From CAYWRO01 sp964460345 (GTDB lineage: Bacteria; Planctomycetota; Phycisphaerae; Phycisphaerales; UBA1924), in assembly GCA_964460345.1 (NCBI GenBank), contig CAYWRO010000132.1, positions 1 to 5,759 on the forward strand: a stretch of DNA of 5,759 nt. Reading direction: 5' to 3'. The notes under the pieces were generated by a model that worked only from the letters and a program-made list of their open reading frames with translations, ran no database searches and was not told the DNA's origin. A program made the translations under genes and the position numbers. Shown here in pieces: positions 1-5,759 of this stretch. The first letter of the stretch is position 1; every line of letters starts with the position of its first letter.

Positions 1-2
1 CG

Positions 3-770
3 CCCGCCGCGACGGAGGAGCCGCGCAGCGCCAAGGCGGCCGAGGCCGCGCCGCCGGCTGCCGCAAAGCCCAAGCTGACATCACGCGTGGGGCAGCGCCC
101 CGAGCGCACGCCGGTGCGGCTGGACAAGAACCTCGAGCGTGCGATCAAGGCCTTTCTCGAGCAGTATCCCAACGGCTTCATGGACCCCGACTTCGTCAAC
201 CGGCAGCGCAGCCATCCCTCGACCGCCAACCAGCGCTATCTCGAAGCGCTCGGCGGCGACCGAGGCGAACTGCTGCTGAACGCCGGCGACACCGAGACGC
301 TCGTGCACGCGTCGATGGATGTGCTGCACGAATCGCGGCTGCTGAGCCGCCCGGAGTTGACGGCCATGGAGGACACGCTGGCCGATGAGGACAGCGCACG
401 GCACTACTTCCAGGCGCTCTTCGCGCTTGTCAGCGAGTTTGAGCCCAACGAGCGTGCCTTCCGCGCGTACGCCAACGCCGTGCAGGCGCTTGCCCACGAC
501 TACCGGGGCATCACCGCGGCGTCGTGGCCGATCGCCACCGTGCTGCCGCACCTGGCGCGGCCGGAGGTGTTCGCGTTCGTCGATCCATCACCGATCCGCG
601 CCTGCGCGGAGCGGCTGGAGTTCAGCATCAACTACACGGGTGACCTGAACTGGGCCACCTACGCGCGCGTGCTGCGCATGTGCGACATGGTGATGCAGCG
701 GATCGGCGCGCTGGGCGCTCGAGACCTCATCGATCTGTGCGCCTTCCTCCGGGTGATCGAGGAAGAGTAG
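3..770 (+). CDS. Conserved hypothetical protein, 5'-partial
   Basis: The reading frame is open from the first in-frame base (3) to the TAG at 768-770, so the gene starts outside the window. A GTG at 87 could be proposed as the start, but the upstream codons continue the frame with an Ala/Pro/Lys-rich stretch (PAATEEPRSAKAAEAAPP, then AAAKPK). That looks like a disordered linker or tail, and no ribosome binding site precedes the GTG. The remaining ~227 residues are soluble, probably mostly helical, and rich in charged residues. They show no membrane segment, signal peptide or nucleotide-binding motif. Recognisable short motifs are FLEQYPNGFMDPDFVNRQR near the start of the conserved part and GARDLIDLCAFL near the C terminus. 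From memory, these match a family of ~220-residue proteins of unknown function with a C-terminal GARDMIDVQSF-like motif. I cannot assign a function. It converges on the M19 peptidase gene. Confidence 0.8.
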   Translation, partial: PAATEEPRSAKAAEAAPPAAAKPKLTSRVGQRPERTPVRLDKNLERAIKAFLEQYPNGFMDPDFVNRQRSHPSTANQRYLEALGGDRGELLLNAGDTETLVHASMDVLHESRLLSRPELTAMEDTLADEDSARHYFQALFALVSEFEPNERAFRAYANAVQALAHDYRGITAASWPIATVLPHLARPEVFAFVDPSPIRACAERLEFSINYTGDLNWATYARVLRMCDMVMQRIGALGARDLIDLCAFLRVIEEE

Positions 771-775
771 ATGCT

Positions 776-966
776 GAGCCGCGACTGTTAAGGAGCGGGG
801 GTAGTGGTGGTGCGCGTCTCTCGCGCAGGTACGCGTTCTCTATAGCGACGGGTAACGGCGTTCGAGGCAAGACGAGGGTGACACCTGCGCGCGTGGCTCA
901 CTGTTTCAACGCGTCTTGGGCGGGCGGGCACTTGGGGCGTCTGCCGCTCCCTGACGGTCGCGGCTC
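776..966. repeat. Inverted pair of ~24-bp palindromic-type repeats (BIME- or MITE-like)
   Basis: Two copies of a ~24-bp sequence face each other between convergent genes. The left copy (776-799) begins GAGCCGCGAC and ends GGAGCGG. The right copy (943-966), read on the minus strand, begins GAGCCGCGAC and ends GGAGCGGC. By hand alignment 20 of 24 positions match. Each copy could fold weakly by itself, the right one as GCCGC paired with GCGGC. A partial third copy, GCGGCTCTGAT, is repeated at 960-970 and 976-986 and runs into the stop codon of the M19 gene. Between the arms lie a TGCGCG-TCTCT-CGCGCA hairpin (811-827) and a 9-bp inverted repeat, CGCGCAGGT (822-830) with ACCTGCGCG (883-891). From memory, sequences like GAGCCGCGACCGT..GGGAGCGG are scattered in planctomycete and acidobacterial intergenic regions. 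The element could act as a bidirectional transcription end or be a short non-autonomous mobile repeat. No coding is supported here. Confidence 0.65.
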
Positions 967-985
967 TGATTCGTTGCGGCTCTGA

Positions 986-2059
986 TCACGAGGCTGAGTC
1001 ACCAGGCTGACTTGCGTCCAGCCGTTCTCCCCAGAAGCGGGCCCAGTTGCCGAAGGCGACTCCGGTTAGGTCTGTTTCGCCCCATCCACGTGCGCGCAGG
1101 GCGTCGAGGATCTTGACCAGGTCTGCCACGCGATCGATGCCGGCCGGCAGCCATGTTGCCGGGAAGCCTCCATCCATGTCCGTGCCCAGCCCGACACCTG
1201 TGCGATGACCCATCAGGTCGCACACTTTCTCGATGTGGTCGCACACGTGATCGATCGTCGCTCGCTCACCGCCCTCCTTGCGCCCCGGGCCGACCCGCAG
1301 GAAGTGCGAGACGAGGTTGACGCCCACCATGCCGCCGCGGCGGCCGATCTCGCGCACCGTTTCGTCGGACAGGTGTCGCTGATTGACGCCGTCCAGGAGC
1401 GAGCGCACGTTTGAATGTGATGCGATGAGGCCGCCGGGCGTCTGCGTGAAGGCGAGCAACTCATCGGTCGCCTGCTGGGAAAGGTGCGAAAGGTCGTGGA
1501 CGAGACCCGCCGCGTCCATCGCTTCGGCCAGGGCGCGTCCGCGCGGCGTCAGGCCGAGATCGGTGCCGTTCCCGCCCGCGTACCGCGAGGGCTTCCACCA
1601 CGCCATGCCCACCGCGACGACGCCGAAGCGCTGCCACCACTCGACATCTTCCGGCTCGCGGATCGGGTCCGCGCCTTCGATCAGGATGCCGACCATCAGC
1701 GGTGACACTGTCGTCGACGGCGGCTCGGCCTGGGTCGCCAGTTCCGCCAGGCCCGGGCCGGTGAGAGGAGCGATCCAGCCGGCTTCCATCCACTCGTGGT
1801 AGAGCTCGAGTTGGGCGAGCCCCGCTGCGAGCGCAGCTTCGGCATCGTTCGCCGGATAGGAGATCGGCGCATCGGTTCCGTCCGCCTCGGTGAAGATCGT
1901 TCCGAGGCAGGCCCGCACGCCCCCTTCGATCAGGGATGGAAACGTCACCGCTCCGGGCGCATCGGGCCCGCTGTGTGGTCCGGCGGGCACGCGCATGTCG
2001 CGCCCCATCAAGCCGAGGTAGGCCAGGTCAAGGTGCGCATCGAAGAAGGTTGGTGGCAT
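986..2059 (-). CDS. Peptidase M19 (membrane/renal-type dipeptidase)
   Basis: This 357-residue protein belongs to the M19 family of binuclear zinc dipeptidases of the amidohydrolase superfamily, which cleave dipeptides, often including D-residues. Expected metal ligands are visible: H9 and D11 in DAHLDLAY, the bridging E128 in ILIEGADP, H192 in DLSHLS and H215 in ASHSNVR. The catalytic Asp region is GLGTDMDGG (290-298), and the C-terminal FGNWARFW resembles the family's G-N-x-x-R motif. Length is normal for bacterial members. There is no signal peptide or membrane segment, so it is probably cytoplasmic. I chose the ATG at 2057-2059 because the conserved domain begins just after it. An upstream GTG at 2120-2122, preceded by AAGG, would add 21 residues, and I cannot exclude it. 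The gene is divergent from the membrane protein gene at 2172. The exact substrate is not predictable. Confidence 0.93.
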   Translation of the reverse strand: MPPTFFDAHLDLAYLGLMGRDMRVPAGPHSGPDAPGAVTFPSLIEGGVRACLGTIFTEADGTDAPISYPANDAEAALAAGLAQLELYHEWMEAGWIAPLTGPGLAELATQAEPPSTTVSPLMVGILIEGADPIREPEDVEWWQRFGVVAVGMAWWKPSRYAGGNGTDLGLTPRGRALAEAMDAAGLVHDLSHLSQQATDELLAFTQTPGGLIASHSNVRSLLDGVNQRHLSDETVREIGRRGGMVGVNLVSHFLRVGPGRKEGGERATIDHVCDHIEKVCDLMGHRTGVGLGTDMDGGFPATWLPAGIDRVADLVKILDALRARGWGETDLTGVAFGNWARFWGERLDASQPGDSAS

Positions 2060-2131
2060 GCCGAAGCGTATCGCCCCAGCGCTCGGCCCTGAAACCGCGC
2101 CCGGCCGAGTCCGAAAAACCACTCCACACCT

Positions 2132-2139
2132 TGTATACT
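2132..2139. promoter_or_regulatory. Possible divergent promoter with shared -10 palindrome
   Basis: The sequence TGTATACT lies between two divergent genes. On the plus strand TATACT (2134-2139) is a good -10 match, which would start transcription near 2146, about 26 nt before the ATG at 2172. On the minus strand TATACA (2137-2132) is also -10-like and would serve the M19 peptidase gene. The two boxes share the palindrome GTATAC. It stands out as one of few AT-rich words in a GC-rich spacer. No clear -35 hexamer is seen in either direction, so this is only suggestive. Confidence 0.4.
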
Positions 2140-2160
2140 CCCCGGACCTGCACCTTCAGC

Positions 2161-2165
2161 GAGAG
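2161..2165 (+). promoter_or_regulatory. Weak ribosome binding site for the gene at 2172
   Basis: GAGAG ends 6 nt before the ATG at 2172. It is a poor match to GGAGG but is correctly spaced. It supports 2172 over the in-frame ATG at 2058, which overlaps the start of the divergent peptidase gene and would add 38 residues with no domain-like content. Confidence 0.4.
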
Positions 2166-2171
2166 TTCACC

Positions 2172-2942
2172 ATGACCATTTCCGCGCTCAAGCCGTTCCG
2201 CTCGAACACCCCCGCCTCGCCCGGCACGCGGCGTTATCCACGCCGCCGCGGCAGCGTCCTCAAGGGCTGCCTGATCGCGGTGTTCATCGTCATCGCGCTG
2301 CTCGTCGTCGGGATCGTCATCGTGGTGATGAACTGGCGCGGATGGTTCGCATCGGCCGCCAGCGCGGGCGTGGAGGCGATGGTCAACGCGTCCTATCTGC
2401 CTGCGACGGAAAAGCAGGAGACCATGGTTCACGTGAACCAGCTCATGGACGACTTCCGCGACGGCAATGTGACGATGGGCGACCTGGAGCGCGTGCTCAA
2501 CGAGCTTGAGCGCAGCCCGGTCTTCCCGGTCGGCGCGACCATGTGGTTTGAGCAGGCCTACGTCACCCCGTCGGCCATGCCGGATGAGGAGAAGGCAGAC
2601 GCCCGCCGAACGCTGGACCGCTTCGCCCGCGGCTTGTATGAAGAGAAGATCCCGCTTCGCGCGAGCGATGACGTTCTCGCCCCGATGATGGAGACGACTC
2701 CGGACGGCGATGAGCAACTCAAGGAGAACCCGACCATTGACGACATTCGGGCGGCGCTGGCCAACATGCAGCAGCGGGCCGATGACGCCAACATCCCGGA
2801 TGAATCGTTCGAGATCGACATCTCCGACGAGGTGAAGAACGCGATTGATCGGGCCCTGGCCGCGACGACGGCGACGCCTTCCGACTCGCACGAGCAGCCG
2901 GAGGAGACGACGCCGAGCCCTTCGCCGGATGAGCCGGATTGA
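2172..2942 (+). CDS. Single-span membrane-anchored protein of unknown function
   Basis: This is a 256-residue protein. Residues 1-32 are basic (RRYPRRRGSVLK). Residues 33-53 form one strongly hydrophobic helix (CLIAVFIVIALLVVGIVIVVM), followed by NWRGW and a ~200-residue soluble domain. By the positive-inside rule the basic N terminus should be cytoplasmic and the main domain outside the cytoplasmic membrane. The Cys at 33 is not in a lipobox, because Lys lies two positions before it. The soluble part is acidic and probably helical (segments such as MGDLERVLNELERSP and EKADARRTLDRFARGLYEEKIP). The last ~35 residues are a Pro/Ser/Thr/Glu tail. No enzyme motif was seen. From memory, the core (EEKIP, LKENPT, ANIPDESFEIDI) resembles a planctomycete hypothetical family. 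The start at 2172 was chosen for its spacing from GAGAG and because the upstream ATG collides with the divergent gene. It converges on the CoA-transferase gene. Confidence 0.85.
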   Translation: MTISALKPFRSNTPASPGTRRYPRRRGSVLKGCLIAVFIVIALLVVGIVIVVMNWRGWFASAASAGVEAMVNASYLPATEKQETMVHVNQLMDDFRDGNVTMGDLERVLNELERSPVFPVGATMWFEQAYVTPSAMPDEEKADARRTLDRFARGLYEEKIPLRASDDVLAPMMETTPDGDEQLKENPTIDDIRAALANMQQRADDANIPDESFEIDISDEVKNAIDRALAATTATPSDSHEQPEETTPSPSPDEPD

Positions 2943-2981
2943 GCGAGCACCGCAGCGCAGGTGGCGCTCTAGACGTTTGGG

Positions 2982-3009
2982 CACGGCTTGCCCTTCGGGC
3001 CAAGCCGTG
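2982..3009. terminator. Strong hairpin between convergent genes, probable bidirectional terminator
   Basis: CACGGCTTG (2982-2990) pairs exactly with CAAGCCGTG (3001-3009). The inner part, GCCC-TTC-GGGC, can extend the stem with one bulged C, giving about 12 pairs around a tiny loop. It lies 40 nt after the stop of the membrane protein gene and 28 nt from the stop of the CoA-transferase gene, so it could end transcription from both. No U-tract follows on either strand, so intrinsic termination is uncertain. From memory, ACGGCTTGGCCCGAAGGGC-like hairpins recur in planctomycete genomes, so it may be one copy of a dispersed palindromic repeat. Confidence 0.55.
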
Positions 3010-3036
3010 GCACCGTGACCCTTAAGGCGCCCGCTC

Positions 3037-3694
<658 letters not shown>

Positions 3695-3711
<17 letters not shown>

Positions 3712-3913
3712 GCCCGATGGTAGCGTGGCACTGTTCGCGCGGCAGGCTGCCTGGATGCCGCTCGTCGGCGGGTCTCGCATCGGCTTGAAGGGCGTTGAGC
3801 GCGGCGCTTGCGGCCTGGCGTTGAGCTCGCTTGCGTTTGCGGGCGCTGAGGCGGCGGACGGGGTCGGCGTGGGATCGGGCGGGGGAAACGGAGGGGAGTT
3901 CGGGAGAGTTCAC
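3695..3913 (-). CDS. Doubtful small ORF upstream of the CoA-transferase gene
   Basis: A 72-codon frame begins at a GTG (3911-3913) and ends at 3695, overlapping the start of the CoA-transferase gene by 17 nt. The frame is also open upstream into the assembly gap, so the true start is unknown. The predicted product is basic and low in hydrophobic residues, with a run of Lys/Arg (RRLSARKRKRAQRQ) followed by AASAALNALQADAR, which could form a charged helix. Third codon positions are mostly G/C in the first 50 codons, as in the neighbouring genes, but no ribosome binding site is seen and I recognise no family. It may be a real small protein, the 3' end of a gene lost in the gap, or an open frame by chance in GC-rich DNA. 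Confidence 0.25.
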
Positions 3914-3978
3914 GTCATTGGCGCGATTGCGGTGCTGGGCTGGGTTGCCGGAGTGTGGCGGCGCGTTGTGTCGGCCTG

Positions 3979-4078
3979 NNNNNNNNNNNNNNNNNNNNNN
4001 NNNNNNNNNNNNNNNNNNNNNNNNNNNNNNNNNNNNNNNNNNNNNNNNNNNNNNNNNNNNNNNNNNNNNNNNNNNNNN
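3979..4078. other. Assembly gap of 100 N
   Basis: Exactly 100 N, the conventional placeholder for a gap of unknown length. It is directly followed by the 72-bp tandem repeat, whose hairpins and near-identical copies would explain an assembly failure here. The true length, the number of repeat copies and the 3' end of the minus-strand small gene are therefore unknown. Confidence 0.97.
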
Positions 4079-4445
4079 GATCGCACTGCTGCGCCGCGGA
4101 GTACCGCGGCGAGCAGTGGCACCCGGGAGTGTCTGCGGCGTCTTCTGCGCGGTCGCACTGCTGCGCCGCGGGGTACCGCGGCGAGCAGTGGCACCCGGGA
4201 GTGTCTGCGGCGTCTTCTGCGTGAGGGCTGGGCTGGGCTGTTGAGCGCCGCCGCGGGTTGTTCCGGCCTGCCGTGTCGTGGCGGGCGGCGAAGCGGAGGA
4301 TTTCCGCCGCGGCCAGGCGGGCGTGGCCGGGTTCGGCGAGGTTTGAGGCGATGTCCACCAGTGTCTTGAGCGCGACGGCGGTCGCGGCGAGGAGGCACTG
4401 CTGGAGGGAATCGGCGGTGAGGTGAGGCGCTGTTTCGGCGGTCAT
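4079..4445 (-). CDS. Small protein with in-frame repeat tail, 3' end lost in the gap
   Basis: The frame runs from the ATG at 4443-4445 into the gap with no stop. The ATG has a good ribosome binding site, GGAG at 4457-4454, 8 nt upstream. An alternative ATG at 4512-4514 would add 23 residues but has no such site. Residues 1-56 look like a genuine small helical domain: LTADSLQQCLLAATAVALK, then TLVDIASNLAEPGHARLAAA and EILRFAARHD. From memory this resembles the C-terminal half of short planctomycete proteins that begin with a helix-turn-helix and look like small terminase subunits, but the helix-turn-helix half is missing here. After a basic, Pro-rich linker (GRNNPRRRSTAQPSP) the frame enters the repeats, which add copies of a 24-residue unit (AEDAADTPGCHC, SPRY(P/S)AAQQCD). 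The tail may simply be read-through into inserted repeats. The gene lies 176 nt downstream of the ABC ATPase. Function unknown. Confidence 0.5.
4081..4224. repeat. 72-bp tandem repeat with internal hairpin, two copies visible
   Basis: Unit 1 is 4081-4152 and unit 2 is 4153-4224. They differ at 3 of 72 positions (4100/4172, 4150/4222 and 4152/4224). Each unit holds a long inverted repeat: CACTGCTGCGCCGCGG (4084-4099) against CCGCGGCGAGCAGTG (4104-4118), and the same at 4156-4171 and 4176-4190. This gives 15 pairs with one bulged G and a 4-nt loop (AGTA in unit 1, GGTA in unit 2). The rest of each unit is a constant 34-bp spacer starting GCACCCGGGAG. The array touches the assembly gap, so more copies may exist. 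A period of 72 keeps the minus-strand frame open, so each unit adds 24 codons. From memory, hairpins with AGCAGTGGCACCCG are dispersed in planctomycete genomes. Confidence 0.92.
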
Positions 4446-4453
4446 GGTGTTTG

Positions 4454-4457
4454 CTCC
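4454..4457 (-). promoter_or_regulatory. Ribosome binding site for the small gene at 4445
   Basis: The minus strand reads GGAG with 8 nt to the ATG at 4445. This is the best-placed Shine-Dalgarno match in the window and decides the start in favour of 4445 over 4514. Confidence 0.6.
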
Positions 4458-4471
4458 GTGCGTGGCGTTCG

Positions 4472-4491
4472 CCTCGCCCGCGCGGGTGAGG
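4472..4491. promoter_or_regulatory. 20-bp near-perfect palindrome upstream of the small gene
   Basis: CCTCGCCCGC is followed directly by GCGGGTGAGG. Nine of ten pairs are exact and the tenth is G-T. It sits 14 nt before the ribosome binding site of the small minus-strand gene, in the 176-nt spacer after the ABC ATPase. It could be an operator for a dimeric regulator or part of a leader hairpin. It could also be coding if the gene starts at 4514. The rest of the spacer (4492-4621) shows no clear promoter or terminator. Confidence 0.3.
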
Positions 4492-4621
4492 TCAGGGGTG
4501 GTGTACCACGTCATGGAGCGCGTGCAATGACGGATGGCGGAAGGTCACGCCTTTTGCGCGCAACCCGTTCCGTTTTGCGTGCGCGACTGACAGACAGGTG
4601 GCAGAGTGGGGCGCGGCGGCC

Positions 4622-5759
4622 TTACTCCAGTGTCGCCAGGCGGAGGATCCGCTCCTGCGTCATCTCCGCGCCGCTCAGTTCGCCCGTGATTCGGCCGCCG
4701 CACATCACCGCGATGCGATCGGAGAGCGCGAGCAGTTCGGGCATTTCGCTGGAAATGAGGACGACGGCGGCTCCCTGGCTCGCCGCGTGGCGTACGAGGC
4801 GGTAGATCTCCGACTTGGTGCCGACGTCGATGCCGCGGGTCGGTTCATCCAGGAGGAGGACGCGCGTCGATTCGCCCATCCAGCGGGCGATGAGGAGCTT
4901 CTGCTGGTTGCCGCCGGAGAGTGCGCTTGGCGGCACGGCCGGCGAGGCGGCCTTGATCTGGAAAATCCCGATCCGCTCGCGGACGTGCGCGCGCTCCGCG
5001 CGAAGGTTCCGCAGCCCCCACCCGCCGCCGAACCTTGCCAGCCGCGGCATGTACGGCAACAGGATGTTCTCCCCGACACCGAGCAGGAAGAAGAGGCCCT
5101 GGAGCTTGCGGTCTTCCGGGATGTAGCCGGCGCCCGCGCGGATCATGGCACGCGGGTCGCCGCGGCGTATGGGCTGGCCGGCGATGCGGACGGCTCCGGT
5201 CGCGCGCTTGTCGAGGCCGAACATGGCGTCGAGAAGCTCGGATCGCCCCGCGCCGACGAGGCCGCCGATGCCGAGGACCTCCCCGGCGCGTACATTCAGC
5301 GAGACGTCGCGCACGCGGCCCGGCGAGGAGATGTTGCGGACCTCGAGCAGCACATCGCCGGCGTGGCGGGCGCTGCGGCCGTCGTCGGCGATTGCCTGAA
5401 TGGCGGAGACTTCGCCTGCGGCCTGGCCCTCCGCGCTCGCCGCGGCGCGGGCGTGCGGTGGCAATCGGCGGCCGATCATCTGCTCGACGAGCGCGGGCTC
5501 ATCGATGGAGGCGACGTCGGACGTCGCGACGTACTTGCCGTCGCGCAGGACGGTGACGCGGTCGCAGGCGGCGAAGATCTCGCCCATGCGGTGAGAGACG
5601 TAGATGATGGCGAGGCCGCGGGCGGCGAGGTCGCGGACGATTTTGAGGAGGCGTTCGACCTCGGCGATGGAGAGGGAGGAGGTGGGCTCATCGAAGACAA
5701 TGACGCGGCGGGGGGGCCCCCCCCCCCCCCCCCCCCCCCGCGGCCCCCCCCCCCCCGCG
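4622..5759 (-). CDS. Sugar ABC transporter ATP-binding protein, 5'-partial
   Basis: This is the double-domain ATPase of the RbsA/MglA/XylG group, which powers import of monosaccharides at the inner face of the membrane. The visible frame covers the end of the first ATPase domain: Walker B plus D-loop VIVFDEPTSSLS (from about 5704) and the H-loop YVSHRM (5602-5585). An Ala-rich linker follows, then the complete second domain. In the second domain the P-loop reads GLVGAGRSE (R codon at 5243-5245), with Arg in place of the usual Lys. The signature is LSGGNQQK (4921-4898), Walker B is VLLLDEPT (4861-4838), and ISSEMPE stands where the H-loop would be. The degenerate second P-loop and SSEMPE are normal for this family. 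About 360 of ~500 residues are present; the first P-loop and signature are missing. Codons beyond 5710 are homopolymer and not trustworthy. No permease gene follows. The stop TAA is at 4622-4624. Confidence 0.93.
   Translation of the reverse strand, partial: AGGGGPRGGGGGGGPPRRVIVFDEPTSSLSIAEVERLLKIVRDLAARGLAIIYVSHRMGEIFAACDRVTVLRDGKYVATSDVASIDEPALVEQMIGRRLPPHARAAASAEGQAAGEVSAIQAIADDGRSARHAGDVLLEVRNISSPGRVRDVSLNVRAGEVLGIGGLVGAGRSELLDAMFGLDKRATGAVRIAGQPIRRGDPRAMIRAGAGYIPEDRKLQGLFFLLGVGENILLPYMPRLARFGGGWGLRNLRAERAHVRERIGIFQIKAASPAVPPSALSGGNQQKLLIARWMGESTRVLLLDEPTRGIDVGTKSEIYRLVRHAASQGAAVVLISSEMPELLALSDRIAVMCGGRITGELSGAEMTQERILRLATLE
5711..5759. other. Low-complexity C/G homopolymer at the contig end
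   Basis: The last 49 bases are almost only C and G (six G, a long run of C, CGCGG, another run of C, GCG). They interrupt the ABC ATPase just where the family has a conserved helix before Walker B, and would encode poly-Pro or poly-Gly instead. This looks like a sequencing or assembly artefact, for example a no-signal poly-G read tail seen in reverse complement, rather than biology. Confidence 0.85.

Noticed and set aside
81..551. Long minus-strand open frame opposite the first gene.
   Set aside because: Arg/Val/Gly-rich shadow of the plus-strand gene, with no family resemblance and no ribosome binding site.
680..985. Plus-strand open frame across the end of the first gene and the spacer.
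   Set aside because: Its translation includes the LPDGRGSDS string typical of the palindromic repeat read as protein. Likely spurious.
2234..2242. TTATCCACG, one mismatch from a DnaA box.
   Set aside because: A single site inside the N-terminal coding region of the membrane protein, with no AT-rich stretch or further boxes. Not evidence for an origin.
2228..2246. GCGGCGT/ACGCCGC hairpin with a 5-nt loop.
   Set aside because: Lies within coding sequence encoding an Arg-rich segment. Such short GC inverted repeats are expected by chance at this composition.
4081..4224. The tandem units as a CRISPR array.
   Set aside because: The spacer part is identical in both units and no cas gene is present. 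CRISPR spacers must differ.
4225..4240. GGGCT repeated three times after the array.
   Set aside because: Short enough to be chance in GC-rich DNA. Noted only as part of the flank similarity.

Overview
This is a GC-rich, gene-dense bacterial window, probably a draft or metagenomic contig. It has a run of 100 N at 3979-4078 and a homopolymer C/G tail at 5711-5759, which is a typical contig-end artefact. From memory, two proteins of unknown function (3-770 and 2172-2942) and the palindromic intergenic repeats look like those of Planctomycetota, perhaps Phycisphaerae. No phylogenetic marker is present, so this placement is an inference.

Layout. 3-770 (+): the 3' part of a conserved hypothetical protein. 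771-985: a convergent intergenic region carrying two inverted copies of a ~24-bp sequence, with smaller hairpins between them. 986-2059 (-): an M19 (renal-dipeptidase type) metallopeptidase, complete. 2060-2171: a divergent promoter region with a TATAC-type palindrome. 2172-2942 (+): a single-span membrane-anchored protein of unknown function. 2943-3036: a convergent intergenic region with a strong hairpin at 2982-3009. 3037-3711 (-): 3-oxoacid CoA-transferase subunit B, complete, but without subunit A next to it. 3712-4078: a doubtful small reading frame, then the assembly gap. 4081-4224: two copies of a 72-bp tandem repeat, each with a 15-bp-stem hairpin, directly beside the gap. 4079-4445 (-): a small protein gene whose 3' end runs in frame into the repeats. 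4446-4621: a spacer with a 20-bp near-palindrome. 4622-5759 (-): a sugar-type ABC transporter ATPase (RbsA/MglA/XylG-like) lacking its first ~140 residues at the contig end.

The genes do not form an obvious pathway. They look like separate metabolic functions: peptide breakdown, ketone-body or short-chain acyl-CoA exchange, and sugar import. Two of them, the CoA-transferase subunit and the transporter ATPase, lack their usual partners in the visible sequence. No defence system, CRISPR array, transposase, rRNA or tRNA was seen. The most unusual content is the set of three different palindromic repeat families in the gene-free spaces, especially the 72-bp tandem hairpin repeat beside the gap.
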